Assembly: GCA_936924235.1 (NCBI GenBank)
Contig: CAKZHN010000401.1
Coordinates: 1 to 30,688, forward strand
DNA from: an uncultured Rhodoplanes sp.
GTDB lineage: Bacteria; Pseudomonadota; Alphaproteobacteria; Rhizobiales; Xanthobacteraceae
Direction: 5' to 3'
Length of the DNA: 30,688 nucleotides
Shown: positions 16,453 to 23,874 of the stretch, piece by piece
How positions within the stretch are numbered: the first letter of the stretch is position 1
Layout: every line of letters begins with the position of its first letter
Notes under the pieces: model-generated
Database searches by the model: none
The model's input: only the letters and a program-made list of their open reading frames with translations
What the model was told of the DNA's origin: nothing
Program-made: the position numbers and the translations under genes

Positions 16453-17001
16453 ATGGCGCGTGTGCCCTATCTCCAGCAATCCGACCTGCCGCCCGAGCAC
16501 CAGGACATCCTGGCGCGGCCGATCGCGCTCAACCGCGCGATGGCCAACAGCCCGAACGCGGCGCGCGCCATGACCGGGCTTGCGATGTACATCCGCCACA
16601 AGAGCAAGCTCGACCCGCGGCTCCGCGAGCTTGCGATCCTGCAGGTCGGCTATCTGGCGAAGTCACCCTACGAGTATTCCCATCACGTCAAGCTCGGCCG
16701 CGAGTTCGGCGTCACCGACGACGAGATCCGCGCCATTGGCGACGAAACCGCCGGCCGCCCGACCAAGCTCGATACGCTTTCGAAGACCGTGCTGCGCGCC
16801 GCCCGCGAGATGACCAACGATCTCGCGATGTCGGACGAGACCTTCGCGGCGCTTGAGAAGGCGCTGGGCCGCGAGAACGTCATCGATCTCACGCTGGCCA
16901 TCGCGTTCTACAACGCGGTGGTCCGGATGCTCGGCACACTGCAGATCGACGTCGAGCCCGAATATCAGAAATATCTCGAAGAGCATCCGCTGCCGCGATA
17001 G
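16453..17001 (+). CDS. Carboxymuconolactone decarboxylase-like (CMD/AhpD fold) protein
   Basis: This is a 182-residue all-helical CMD-family protein. The core helix reads LRELAILQVGYLAKSPYEYSHH (about 57-78). A Glu74/His78 pair stands where the family has its E-x3-H proton relay, followed by GREFGVTDDEI. The CxxC pair used by AhpD peroxidase is missing, so a redox role is unlikely; gamma-carboxymuconolactone decarboxylase-like or hydratase/isomerase chemistry is possible. It lies 41 bases after ubiD and 36 before the Rieske gene on the same strand, so all three are probably one transcript and act on the same compound. The specific reaction is not known. Confidence 0.85.
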   Translation: MARVPYLQQSDLPPEHQDILARPIALNRAMANSPNAARAMTGLAMYIRHKSKLDPRLRELAILQVGYLAKSPYEYSHHVKLGREFGVTDDEIRAIGDETAGRPTKLDTLSKTVLRAAREMTNDLAMSDETFAALEKALGRENVIDLTLAIAFYNAVVRMLGTLQIDVEPEYQKYLEEHPLPR

Positions 17002-17037
17002 CATTCCGTCATTCGCGTCCGCCCCCTGGAGGCAACA

Positions 17038-18057
17038 ATGTTCCTGCGCAACGGCTGGTACTCGGCGATCTGGTCCCATGATCTGAAGGAGAAGCCGGTC
17101 GCCAAGACGTTCCTCAACGACAAGATCGTGCTGTTTCGGAACGACCGCGGCGAGGTCGGGGCTCTCGAAGACTGCTGCTGCCATCGTGCCGCCCCGCTGT
17201 CACTCGGCGAGGTGTCGGGCGCGACGCTTGCTTGCGGCTACCACGGCCTGAAGTTCGATGTGAACGGCAAATGCGTCGAGGTGCCGGGGCAGGCGGATGT
17301 GCCTTCCGGCGCCAAGGTGCGCAGCTATCCGGTGCACGAGAAGAACAACGTGGTCTGGATCTGGATGGGCGAGCCGGCCAAGGCCGACACGTCGAAGGTT
17401 CCCGACATGCCGTGGCTGTCCAATCCGAAATGGGCGACGACGCCGGGCAACCTCCACGTCAAGTCGAACTACCAGTTCATCATCGACAACCTGCTCGATC
17501 TCACTCACGTCAGCTACGTCCACAGGAAGACGCTGGCGGGCGATCCGCGCGAGGCGACCACGCCGACCAAGACCGAGCGTCTGAACGACGGCGTCCGCGT
17601 CGGCCGCTGGATGATCGACTTCGTGCCGCCGCCATTATTTGCCAAGGCCGGCAATTTCACCGGCAAGGTCGACCGCTGGCAGCACGCCACGTGGCATCCG
17701 CCGGGCATCGTCTATCTCGATGTCGGCTGCGCCAAGACCGGCACCGGCGCGCCGCAGGGCGACCGCAGCCAGGGCATCTCGATCTGGTCGAGCCACCTGA
17801 TCACGCCGGAGACTGAGCACTCCAGCCACTACATGTTCTGCTTTGCACGCGACTTCAGCCTCGACGATCAGGAAATGTCGAAGCTCCTGTTCGACGGCTC
17901 GAAGGCGACGTTCATGGAGGACGTGGAGTTCCTGGAGGCGGTGCAGACCAACCGTGTCGACGGCTCGCTCGACGGGCTGATCCACGTCACGGCCGACGCC
18001 GCGCAGCTCCAGGCGCGCCGCATGCTGAATGCGATGATCGGCGCCGAACAGGCTTGA
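17038..18057 (+). CDS. Rieske non-heme iron oxygenase, VanA-like
   Basis: This is a 339-residue oxygenase alpha subunit of the O-demethylase/hydroxylase type. The Rieske 2Fe-2S site is Cys47-x-His49 and Cys66-x2-His69 (CCHRAAPLSLG ... CGYHG). The catalytic iron ligands are His157, His162 and Asp295, with the bridging Asp154, in NLLDLTHVSYVH and FMEDVEFLEAVQ. This matches vanillate O-demethylase VanA closely in motif spacing and length. Such enzymes remove methyl groups from, or hydroxylate, aromatic acids. They need a reductase of the VanB kind; none is encoded nearby. GGAGG lies 8 bases before the ATG. Its position between the CMD-like gene and the Bug receptor suggests an aromatic acid substrate. 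Confidence 0.92.
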   Translation: MFLRNGWYSAIWSHDLKEKPVAKTFLNDKIVLFRNDRGEVGALEDCCCHRAAPLSLGEVSGATLACGYHGLKFDVNGKCVEVPGQADVPSGAKVRSYPVHEKNNVVWIWMGEPAKADTSKVPDMPWLSNPKWATTPGNLHVKSNYQFIIDNLLDLTHVSYVHRKTLAGDPREATTPTKTERLNDGVRVGRWMIDFVPPPLFAKAGNFTGKVDRWQHATWHPPGIVYLDVGCAKTGTGAPQGDRSQGISIWSSHLITPETEHSSHYMFCFARDFSLDDQEMSKLLFDGSKATFMEDVEFLEAVQTNRVDGSLDGLIHVTADAAQLQARRMLNAMIGAEQA

Positions 18058-18116
18058 GCCCGGAACATCCGGGTCGCGTAAGCCGCCGCGACAACAGGCG
18101 GGCGCGGGAGGGAACG

Positions 18117-19082
18117 ATGAGAGTGGGCCTGGCGGTTTTGGCTTTTCTTGTGGCGCTGGCGCTGCCGGCGCAGGCGCAGCAGTATCCGTCGCGCCCGGTC
18201 ACCATCTTTGTGCCGTTTGCCGCGGGCGGCGGCTCGGACCTGCTGGCGCGGCTCGTGGCGCAGAAGCTCGAGGAGCGGCTCGGCAAGCCCTTCATCATCG
18301 AGAACCGTCCCGGCGCCGGCACCACGCTCGCCGCGATGCAGGTGGTGCGCGCCGCGCCCGACGGCTACACGCTGATGCAGGGCACCAGCTCGACCATGGC
18401 CATCAACGTGACCATGAACAAGAAGCTGCCCTATGAGCCTTTGAAGGACCTCATCCCGGTGGCGCTGTTGTCGTCGTCGCCGTTCTTCCTGGTGGTCGCC
18501 GCCGACTCGCCGCTGAAATCGGTCGCCGACGTCATCGCGGCCGCCAAGGCGAAGCCGAACAGCTTGAACTATGGCTCCGGCGGCCCAGGCTCGATGCATC
18601 ATCTCAGCACCGAGCTGCTGCAAAGCCTCGCCGGCATCCAGATGACCCACGTGCCCTACAAGGCGACGCCACCGGCGATGAACGATCTGATCGCTGGTCA
18701 CATCCAGCTGCTGTTCGGCGACACCACCTCGACCTTGCCGTACATCCAGCAGGGCACGGTCCGCGGCATCGCGGTCACCACGGCCAAGCGCAGCCCCGCG
18801 GCGCCGAATATTCCGGCCGTGGCCGAGACCGTGCCGGGCTTCGAGTCCGCGTCGTGGCAGATGCTGCTCGCGCCGGGCGCGACGCCGCCTGCGATCGTGG
18901 CGCAGCTCAACCGCGAGGTCCACGCGATCTTCAGCGACCCGGCGGTGATCCAGGAACTGGAGCGGCGCGGCATCGGGCCGGCCCTCACCGGAACGCCGGA
19001 TGAGGTCTCGGCCTTCGTGAAGAAAGAGATCGTCCGCTGGGGGGATGTGGTCCGCAAGGCCGGCCTCGAAGGCAGCGAATAA
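18117..19082 (+). CDS. Bug-family (tripartite tricarboxylate transporter) solute-binding protein
   Basis: This is a 321-residue periplasmic receptor of the Bug/TctC family. The signal peptide covers about residues 1-20 (MRVGLAVLAF to PAQAQ). The mature part opens with the family mark YPSRPVTIFVPFAAGGGSDLLAR, with the bent Gly-rich loop that binds a ligand carboxylate. Later motifs are NRPGAGTTLA, APDGYTL and HVPYKA. Bug proteins bind carboxylates, including aromatic acids and dicarboxylates. No TctA/TctB membrane parts are present, which is common for Bug genes placed beside catabolic genes. GGGAGGGAAC precedes the ATG at 18117; an upstream ATG would put 21 charged residues before the signal peptide. 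It is probably the receptor for the substrate of the ubiD-CMD-Rieske group. Confidence 0.93.
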   Translation: MRVGLAVLAFLVALALPAQAQQYPSRPVTIFVPFAAGGGSDLLARLVAQKLEERLGKPFIIENRPGAGTTLAAMQVVRAAPDGYTLMQGTSSTMAINVTMNKKLPYEPLKDLIPVALLSSSPFFLVVAADSPLKSVADVIAAAKAKPNSLNYGSGGPGSMHHLSTELLQSLAGIQMTHVPYKATPPAMNDLIAGHIQLLFGDTTSTLPYIQQGTVRGIAVTTAKRSPAAPNIPAVAETVPGFESASWQMLLAPGATPPAIVAQLNREVHAIFSDPAVIQELERRGIGPALTGTPDEVSAFVKKEIVRWGDVVRKAGLEGSE

Positions 19083-19183
19083 GGCCGCAATTCCAGGCCT
19101 TTGAACCTCTTTGCGGGCTTCCCCGACCAACGTCAGGAGCCGTCCATTGCATGGACCGGCGCCGCGTACCGGAGGGGTTCCCC

Positions 19184-19858
19184 ATGACACGTCGCTGGAT
19201 GGCTTTGCTTGCGGCCTCGATGCTGCTCGCCGCGACCGGTCATGCCGTCTGGGCCGAAGAGACCAAGGCGCAGCCCAAGCAGGACAACGAATTCGCCAAC
19301 CGGCTCTACGCGGCCGACGTCACCAAGCAGAAGAAGACCTACGCCTGCTTCGTGCGCGAATACGACAACGCGCATCTCGCCAGGCATCCGCAGCAGAAGG
19401 CGAGCGCGATGAAGCTTCTGGTCACCGCCGAGCAGGTGCCGGAGGACGAGGTCATCAATCACACGTTCTCGCTCGGCGTGAAGTTCCGCAACCAGCGGGC
19501 GACCTTCAGTTCCTTCGGCGGCTGCGGCCACGCGAAAGTTTCGGAAGGCGAGAACGGCAAGGAGCATCTCGACTGTTCGGTCGATTGCGACGGCGGCGGC
19601 ATCGACGTGGAACTCACCGCGGACGCCAAGGCTACGATCGTGCGGGTGGGGTCGGTCCGCCTTTGGAACGACAAGAATGCCGATGACGATGACACGCACC
19701 TGGGCGGCGGCGACGATCGCGTGTTCCGGCTTGATCGCGCGCCGCTCGAGATGTGCAAGTCTCTGGTGAGCGACCCTGACGAGCTTGCCGCGATGCGGGC
19801 GCAAATGAGTGCGCAGGTGAAGAATCAGGTGAACAAGCAGGTGCACGCAGCCAAGTGA
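19184..19858 (+). CDS. Secreted protein of unknown function, Cys- and Asp-rich
   Basis: This is a 224-residue protein I cannot assign to a named family. It has a signal peptide (MTRRWMALLAASMLLAATGHAVWA, cleavage near 24) and five cysteines in the mature part (55, 114, 131, 135, 201), suggesting disulfides. An acidic loop at about 172-189 (DKNADDDD ... GGGDDRVF) could bind a metal such as calcium. The C-terminus is a helix with repeated Q, N, K and V. A stretch at 53-70 (YACFVREYDNAHLARHPQQ) looks like that of unnamed secreted proteins from Bradyrhizobium-like bacteria. I chose the ATG at 19184 for its GGAGGGG SD and signal peptide. It lies 101 bases after the Bug gene and 35 before the DsrE-like gene. 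Confidence 0.8.
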   Translation: MTRRWMALLAASMLLAATGHAVWAEETKAQPKQDNEFANRLYAADVTKQKKTYACFVREYDNAHLARHPQQKASAMKLLVTAEQVPEDEVINHTFSLGVKFRNQRATFSSFGGCGHAKVSEGENGKEHLDCSVDCDGGGIDVELTADAKATIVRVGSVRLWNDKNADDDDTHLGGGDDRVFRLDRAPLEMCKSLVSDPDELAAMRAQMSAQVKNQVNKQVHAAK

Positions 19859-19893
19859 ATGCGTGAGTGAATGCAAGATCGGGGGAAGAGTAA

Positions 19894-20343
19894 ATGAACA
19901 GGCGTGGAATTCTGGCGGCGGTGACGGCTGCGGCGGGCGGGTTGTTCGCGGTGAGCGCGAAGCGCGCCGAAGCGACAGCGGTTGCGCCCGACAAGACCAA
20001 GGTGGTCTACCACCTCACCGATCTCGACAAGGTCGCCTTCGTGCTCGGCAACATCAAGAACCATTATGAAGGCGTCGGCGGCGCCGCCAATGTCACGATC
20101 GCGCTGGTGGTGCACGGACCCGCGCTGAAGGGCTTCCAGCTCGCCACGGCGAGCCCTGAGTCCATCAAGCGGATCGCCGATTTCTCCCGTCTGGGTCTCC
20201 AGCTCGCTGCCTGCGGCAACACCATGAAGGCCCAGGAGGTCACGCTGAAGGATCTCATTCCGGGCTTTGTCGTGGCCGAAGCCGGCGGCGTGGTCCGCAT
20301 CGCAGAATTGCAATCGCAAGGCTATGTGTATCTGCGGCCCTGA
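19894..20343 (+). CDS. Exported DsrE-like family protein
   Basis: This is a 149-residue protein. It has an N-terminal export signal starting MNRRGILAAVTAAAGG; the Arg-Arg pair makes Tat export possible but the motif is weak. The mature domain looks like the DsrE/YchN fold: a VVYHLTDLDKVAFVLGNIKNH start, then VTIALVVHGPALKGF, and a Cys107 in QLAACGNTM where related sulfur-carrier proteins have their active cysteine. Cytoplasmic DsrE passes sulfur between proteins; the role of exported members is not known. GGGGGAAG lies 8 bases before the ATG. It follows the secreted Cys-rich protein by 35 bases, so the two may work together outside the cytoplasm. Confidence 0.83.
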   Translation: MNRRGILAAVTAAAGGLFAVSAKRAEATAVAPDKTKVVYHLTDLDKVAFVLGNIKNHYEGVGGAANVTIALVVHGPALKGFQLATASPESIKRIADFSRLGLQLAACGNTMKAQEVTLKDLIPGFVVAEAGGVVRIAELQSQGYVYLRP

Positions 20344-20431
20344 TCGCAGGCGCTACGACCTTCTGCAATCACCCGCTTGAGCCGATCCCGCCGATAGCCG
20401 ACACTCGCTGGCCTTTGCCAGGGAGGTTGGA

Positions 20432-21316
20432 ATGATGGAAGGCTTCACCCGCACCGAGATCAAGACCAGCGGGGCGCGGATCGTCACGGTGCATGGCGGC
20501 AAGGGCCCGCCGCTGCTCTTGATGCACGGCAATCCGTTCACGCATCTGTCCTGGCACAAGTTCGCGCCGCGGCTCGCCGAGGAGTTCACCGTGGTCGCGA
20601 CCGATCTGCGCGGCTATGGCGATTCCGAAAAGCCGCCGGGCGGCGAGGACCACTCCGGCTATTCGTTCCGCGCGATGGCGCAGGACCAGGTCGAGGTGAT
20701 GGCGTCACTCGGCTTCGACAAGTTCATGGCGGCGGGCCATGACCGCGGCGCGCGCGTTCTGCACCGCATGACGCTCGACCATCCGGACAAGGTGCAGCGC
20801 GCCGCGATCCTCGACATCATCCCGCAGCACAATCTCTACACCCACATGACCCGTGAATGGGCCAAGGCGTCCTATCACTGGCTGTTCATGATCCAGCCGG
20901 AGCCGCTGCCCGAGCGGTTGATGAGCGCGGATCCGGACTTCTTCATCACCACCAAGCTCGCCAAGTCCAAGGCGGGGTTGAGCTTCTTCGGCAAGGAGGC
21001 GCTGGAGGAATACAAGCGCTGCTTCCGCAATCCCGCGACCGTGCACGCCATGTGCGAGGACTACCGGGCGACCTACGGCGTTGATTTCGAGATGGACAAG
21101 GTGGACTTCGCGGCTGGCCGCAAGATGACCTGTCCTGCCTTGATCCTCTGGGGAGCAACCGGCGCTGTCGGCCGCAACCACAAGCCGGCCGAGGTCTGGA
21201 AGAATTACGCCACGGATATCCGTGGCACCGAAGCCTTGCCTTGCGGCCACTACCTGTCCGAGGAGGCTCCCGAGGAGACCTATCGTGCACTGCGGGAGTT
21301 TTTCCTGTCGAAATAG
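20432..21316 (+). CDS. Fluoroacetate/haloacetate dehalogenase-like alpha/beta hydrolase
   Basis: This is a 294-residue hydrolase very like the characterised fluoroacetate dehalogenase of Rhodopseudomonas palustris (RPA1163). The nucleophile Asp104 and carboxylate-binding Arg105 and Arg108 are in AGHDRGAR, the supporting Asp128 in ILDIIP, and the base His273 in CGHYLSEEAP. The three residues that cradle the halide are all present: His149-Trp150 (YHWLF) and Tyr211 (CEDYRA). The reaction would be haloacetate plus water to glycolate plus halide. GGGAGG precedes the ATG at 20432. The dctA gene starts 18 bases after the stop, so the two are probably cotranscribed. Substrate preference among fluoro-, chloro- and other haloacids is not readable. 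Confidence 0.9.
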   Translation: MMEGFTRTEIKTSGARIVTVHGGKGPPLLLMHGNPFTHLSWHKFAPRLAEEFTVVATDLRGYGDSEKPPGGEDHSGYSFRAMAQDQVEVMASLGFDKFMAAGHDRGARVLHRMTLDHPDKVQRAAILDIIPQHNLYTHMTREWAKASYHWLFMIQPEPLPERLMSADPDFFITTKLAKSKAGLSFFGKEALEEYKRCFRNPATVHAMCEDYRATYGVDFEMDKVDFAAGRKMTCPALILWGATGAVGRNHKPAEVWKNYATDIRGTEALPCGHYLSEEAPEETYRALREFFLSK

Positions 21317-21334
21317 CTTCGCGATTGTGGTGGG

Positions 21335-22660
21335 GTGGCTTCGTCAATAACGAAGGCATCCGCCGTGACCAGCTCTCGTCCTTGGTACAAGGTTCTCTAC
21401 ATCCAGGTCCTGATCGCGATCGCGATCGGCATCACGATCGGCCATTTCTTTCCGCATGTCGGCGTGCAGTTGAAGCCGCTCGGCGACGCCTTCATCGCGC
21501 TGATCAAGATGATGATCGCGCCGGTAATCTTCTGCACCGTGGTGCACGGCATCGGTTCGATGAGCGACCTCAAGAAGGTCGGCCGCATCGGCGTCAAGAC
21601 GCTGTTCTACTTCGAGGCGGTGTCGACGCTGGCGCTGGGGATTGGGCTTCTCGTCGGCGAAGTGCTCCAGCCGGGCAGTGGCTTCAACATCGATCCCGCG
21701 ACGCTCGATCCAAAGGCGGTGGCAAGCTACGTGGCGCGCGCCAAGGAGGAGGGCGTCGTCGCGCACCTGATGGCGATCATCCCGGACAGCTTCTTCGGCG
21801 CACTGGCACGCGGCGATCTGCTCCAGGTGCTGCTGGTGTCGATCATGTCGGGCTTGGTCATTGCCCGCCTGGGCGAGGTCGGCCGAAAGATCAACGCCGC
21901 GATTGACGCTGGCGCCAAGCTGTTCTTCGGCATCATCGGTATGATCGTGCGCGCCGCGCCGATCGGCGCATTCGGGGCCATGGCCTTCACGATTGGTGCC
22001 TACGGCATCGGCTCGCTCGCCAATCTCGCGGCGCTGATCGCGACCTTCTATCTCACCAGCGTCCTGTTCGTGCTGGTGGTGCTCGGCACCATCGCGCATT
22101 TCGCCGGCTTCTCGATCCTGCGCTTCGTCGCCTACATCAAGGATGAACTCCTGATCGTGCTCGGCACCTCGTCCTCCGAGACCGTGCTGCCTCGCATGAT
22201 CCAGAAGATGGAGCATCTCGGCGCCTCGAAGTCGGTGGTCGGCCTCGTGATCCCGACCGGCTACAGCTTCAACCTCGACGGCACCAACATCTACATGACG
22301 CTTGCGACGCTGTTCCTGGCGCAGGCCACCAACACGCCGCTGACGTTCGGCCAGGAGATGGGCATCCTGGTGATCGCCATGATCACGTCGAAGGGCGCCT
22401 CCGGCGTCACCGGCGCGGGCTTCGTCACACTCGCTGCGACGCTTGCAATCATCCCGGACATCCCGGTGCAGTCGATCGCCATCCTGCTCGGCATCGACAA
22501 GTTCATGAGCGAGTGCCGCGCGCTGACCAACCTGGTCGGCAACGGCGTCGCAACCGTCGTCATCAGCCGGTGGGAGGGCGAGCTCGACGCCAAGGCGCTG
22601 CACGAGACCATGGCGCATCCGCTCCAGATCGGCGAAGAGCTCGAAACGCAGACGATCTGA
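21335..22660 (+). CDS. dctA: C4-dicarboxylate/H+(Na+) symporter DctA
   Basis: This is a 441-residue inner-membrane carrier of the dicarboxylate/amino-acid:cation symporter (DAACS) family. It has the expected helices, the serine-rich reentrant loop GTSSSETVLPRM, the TGYSFNLDGTNIYMT helix 7, and the second hairpin SKGASGVTGAGFVTLA. DctA imports succinate, fumarate and malate, and relatives take other organic acids. Two GTG starts are possible: 21335 and 21365 (giving 431 residues); neither has a strong SD. I kept 21335. Its place directly after the dehalogenase suggests import of the acid or use of products, but carriage of haloacetate is only a hypothesis. A strong hairpin lies 18 bases after the stop. 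Confidence 0.93.
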   Translation: MASSITKASAVTSSRPWYKVLYIQVLIAIAIGITIGHFFPHVGVQLKPLGDAFIALIKMMIAPVIFCTVVHGIGSMSDLKKVGRIGVKTLFYFEAVSTLALGIGLLVGEVLQPGSGFNIDPATLDPKAVASYVARAKEEGVVAHLMAIIPDSFFGALARGDLLQVLLVSIMSGLVIARLGEVGRKINAAIDAGAKLFFGIIGMIVRAAPIGAFGAMAFTIGAYGIGSLANLAALIATFYLTSVLFVLVVLGTIAHFAGFSILRFVAYIKDELLIVLGTSSSETVLPRMIQKMEHLGASKSVVGLVIPTGYSFNLDGTNIYMTLATLFLAQATNTPLTFGQEMGILVIAMITSKGASGVTGAGFVTLAATLAIIPDIPVQSIAILLGIDKFMSECRALTNLVGNGVATVVISRWEGELDAKALHETMAHPLQIGEELETQTI

Positions 22661-22677
22661 CGGCTCGACAATAAAAC

Positions 22678-22709
22678 AACAGGCGCGGATCCTGCGATCC
22701 GCGCCTGTT
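22678..22709. terminator. Bidirectional terminator between dctA and the Tat hydrolase gene
   Basis: A perfect 14-bp stem (AACAGGCGCGGATC with its complement) closes on a CTGC loop. It lies between two convergent genes, 18 bases after the dctA stop and 22 before the other stop. On the minus strand the stem is followed by GTTTTATT, giving a T-rich tail; on the plus strand only a short TTT follows. It should stop both transcripts, and the minus one better. Confidence 0.88.
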
Positions 22710-22731
22710 TCAACGATCGCGTGGCTCTTGA

Positions 22732-23766
22732 CTACGACGCCACCACTGCCGGCGCGGCCAGGAAATTCTTGACCGCATACCAGAGCAGGTGCCGGTTCTT
22801 GCCGTAGCCGATGCTGTGCGCAGTGTACGGCAGGATGACGAACTGCCGGTCACCGTTCGGCAGCTGCGAGTAGAAGTCCAGCAGGTCCTCGTTGGTCGAG
22901 TTGCCGTCCCATTCGCCGCGTATCATCAGCACCGGCGACTGCACCTTCTTCGGATCGACGATCGGCAGGTTGGCCGCCATGTCGACATATGTGCCGGTCG
23001 GGATGGTTTCGCCGAACTTCATCTCCATGGCGATGATCGACTCGGGGACCACCGGATCGGTGGAGCCGGGATGGCCGTCGCGGGTGAAGATCGAGCGGAT
23101 CATCGCGGCGTCGCGCTTCCTGCGCGGATTGGCGCGCAGCTCGTCGAGGCGCTTCCTGCGCCGCTCGATCTCCTCGGCGCCGGTCCCTTTGTAGGTGAAG
23201 GCCGACAGGATCAGCCGGTCGACATGCTCCGGCTTGGCCTGAGCGAAAGCGCCGGCGCGGATCCCGCCTGACGACGTGCCGTACATGTGCATCCGGCTCT
23301 GGCCGGTTTCCTTCTGGATCACCGGCATTGCGGCCGTGAGGTCTTCGACGCCGCTCGCGATATCCGAACTGTTGCCGGAGTTGCCGGAATAGCCGTAGCC
23401 GTCGTGGTCCATCGTCCAGACGTCATAGCCCTCGCGCGCCATGACGTTCATCATTGAATATTCGCCTTTGCCGGGCGGCACGATGAGGTCGTAGGACGAG
23501 CGCGTCGAGTTCGACGAGCCGTGCACCAGGAACAGGATCGGCAGCGGCTTCTCGCCGGCCTTCGGCGCGCCGACCCGCTTGCGCCACAAGTTGAGCTTCA
23601 CGCCGTTCTTGCTCGCCCAATATTCCTGGCTCCAGATCCCGGCTTCGCCGGCTGCGGCCGGCGCCGCGCCTTCGGCCTGCGCCAGGTTGGACACCAGACC
23701 CGCACCGATCCCCGCGCCCGCCGTCATCAGAACCGTCCGCCTTGCAATGCCATTGTCGCCATCCAT
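22732..23766 (-). CDS. Tat-exported alpha/beta hydrolase
   Basis: This is a 344-residue hydrolase with a twin-arginine signal (ARRTVLMTAGAG, residues 8-19; cleavage near Ala-Gln-Ala at 29-31). The fold shows LFLVHGSSNS (oxyanion loop), the nucleophile Ser165 in GTSSGG, the acid Asp287 in RGEWDGNS and the base His317 in YTAHSIG. It therefore has a complete Ser-Asp-His triad and should act folded in the periplasm, as an esterase or similar enzyme. The substrate is unknown. GGGAGAAG lies before the ATG at 23764-23766. It is 108 bases downstream of the dihydroxyphthalate-decarboxylase-like gene on the same strand and may share its transcript. An exported ester hydrolase fits the release of an aromatic acid from an ester outside the cytoplasm. 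Confidence 0.85.
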   Translation of the reverse strand: MDGDNGIARRTVLMTAGAGIGAGLVSNLAQAEGAAPAAAGEAGIWSQEYWASKNGVKLNLWRKRVGAPKAGEKPLPILFLVHGSSNSTRSSYDLIVPPGKGEYSMMNVMAREGYDVWTMDHDGYGYSGNSGNSSDIASGVEDLTAAMPVIQKETGQSRMHMYGTSSGGIRAGAFAQAKPEHVDRLILSAFTYKGTGAEEIERRRKRLDELRANPRRKRDAAMIRSIFTRDGHPGSTDPVVPESIIAMEMKFGETIPTGTYVDMAANLPIVDPKKVQSPVLMIRGEWDGNSTNEDLLDFYSQLPNGDRQFVILPYTAHSIGYGKNRHLLWYAVKNFLAAPAVVAS

Positions 23767-23874
23767 CTCGCTTCTCCCTGACGCAGCCCTGCCGTTTCTT
23801 CGCCGGCATGCGTGGACGCATCATAACAGGCAGCGATGGGATGCGGCAGGTGGGGAGGGGGCGATTGCGGAGAC

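Noticed and set aside
18060..18076. CCCGG-AACAT-CCGGG hairpin between the Rieske and Bug genes
   Set aside because: Five-base-pair stem, likely by chance in GC-rich DNA; genes appear cotranscribed.
19081..19101. AAGGCC / GGCCTT hairpin after the Bug receptor gene
   Set aside because: Only six base pairs with a 9-base loop and a short T-run. It might lower read-through into the secreted protein gene but cannot be called.
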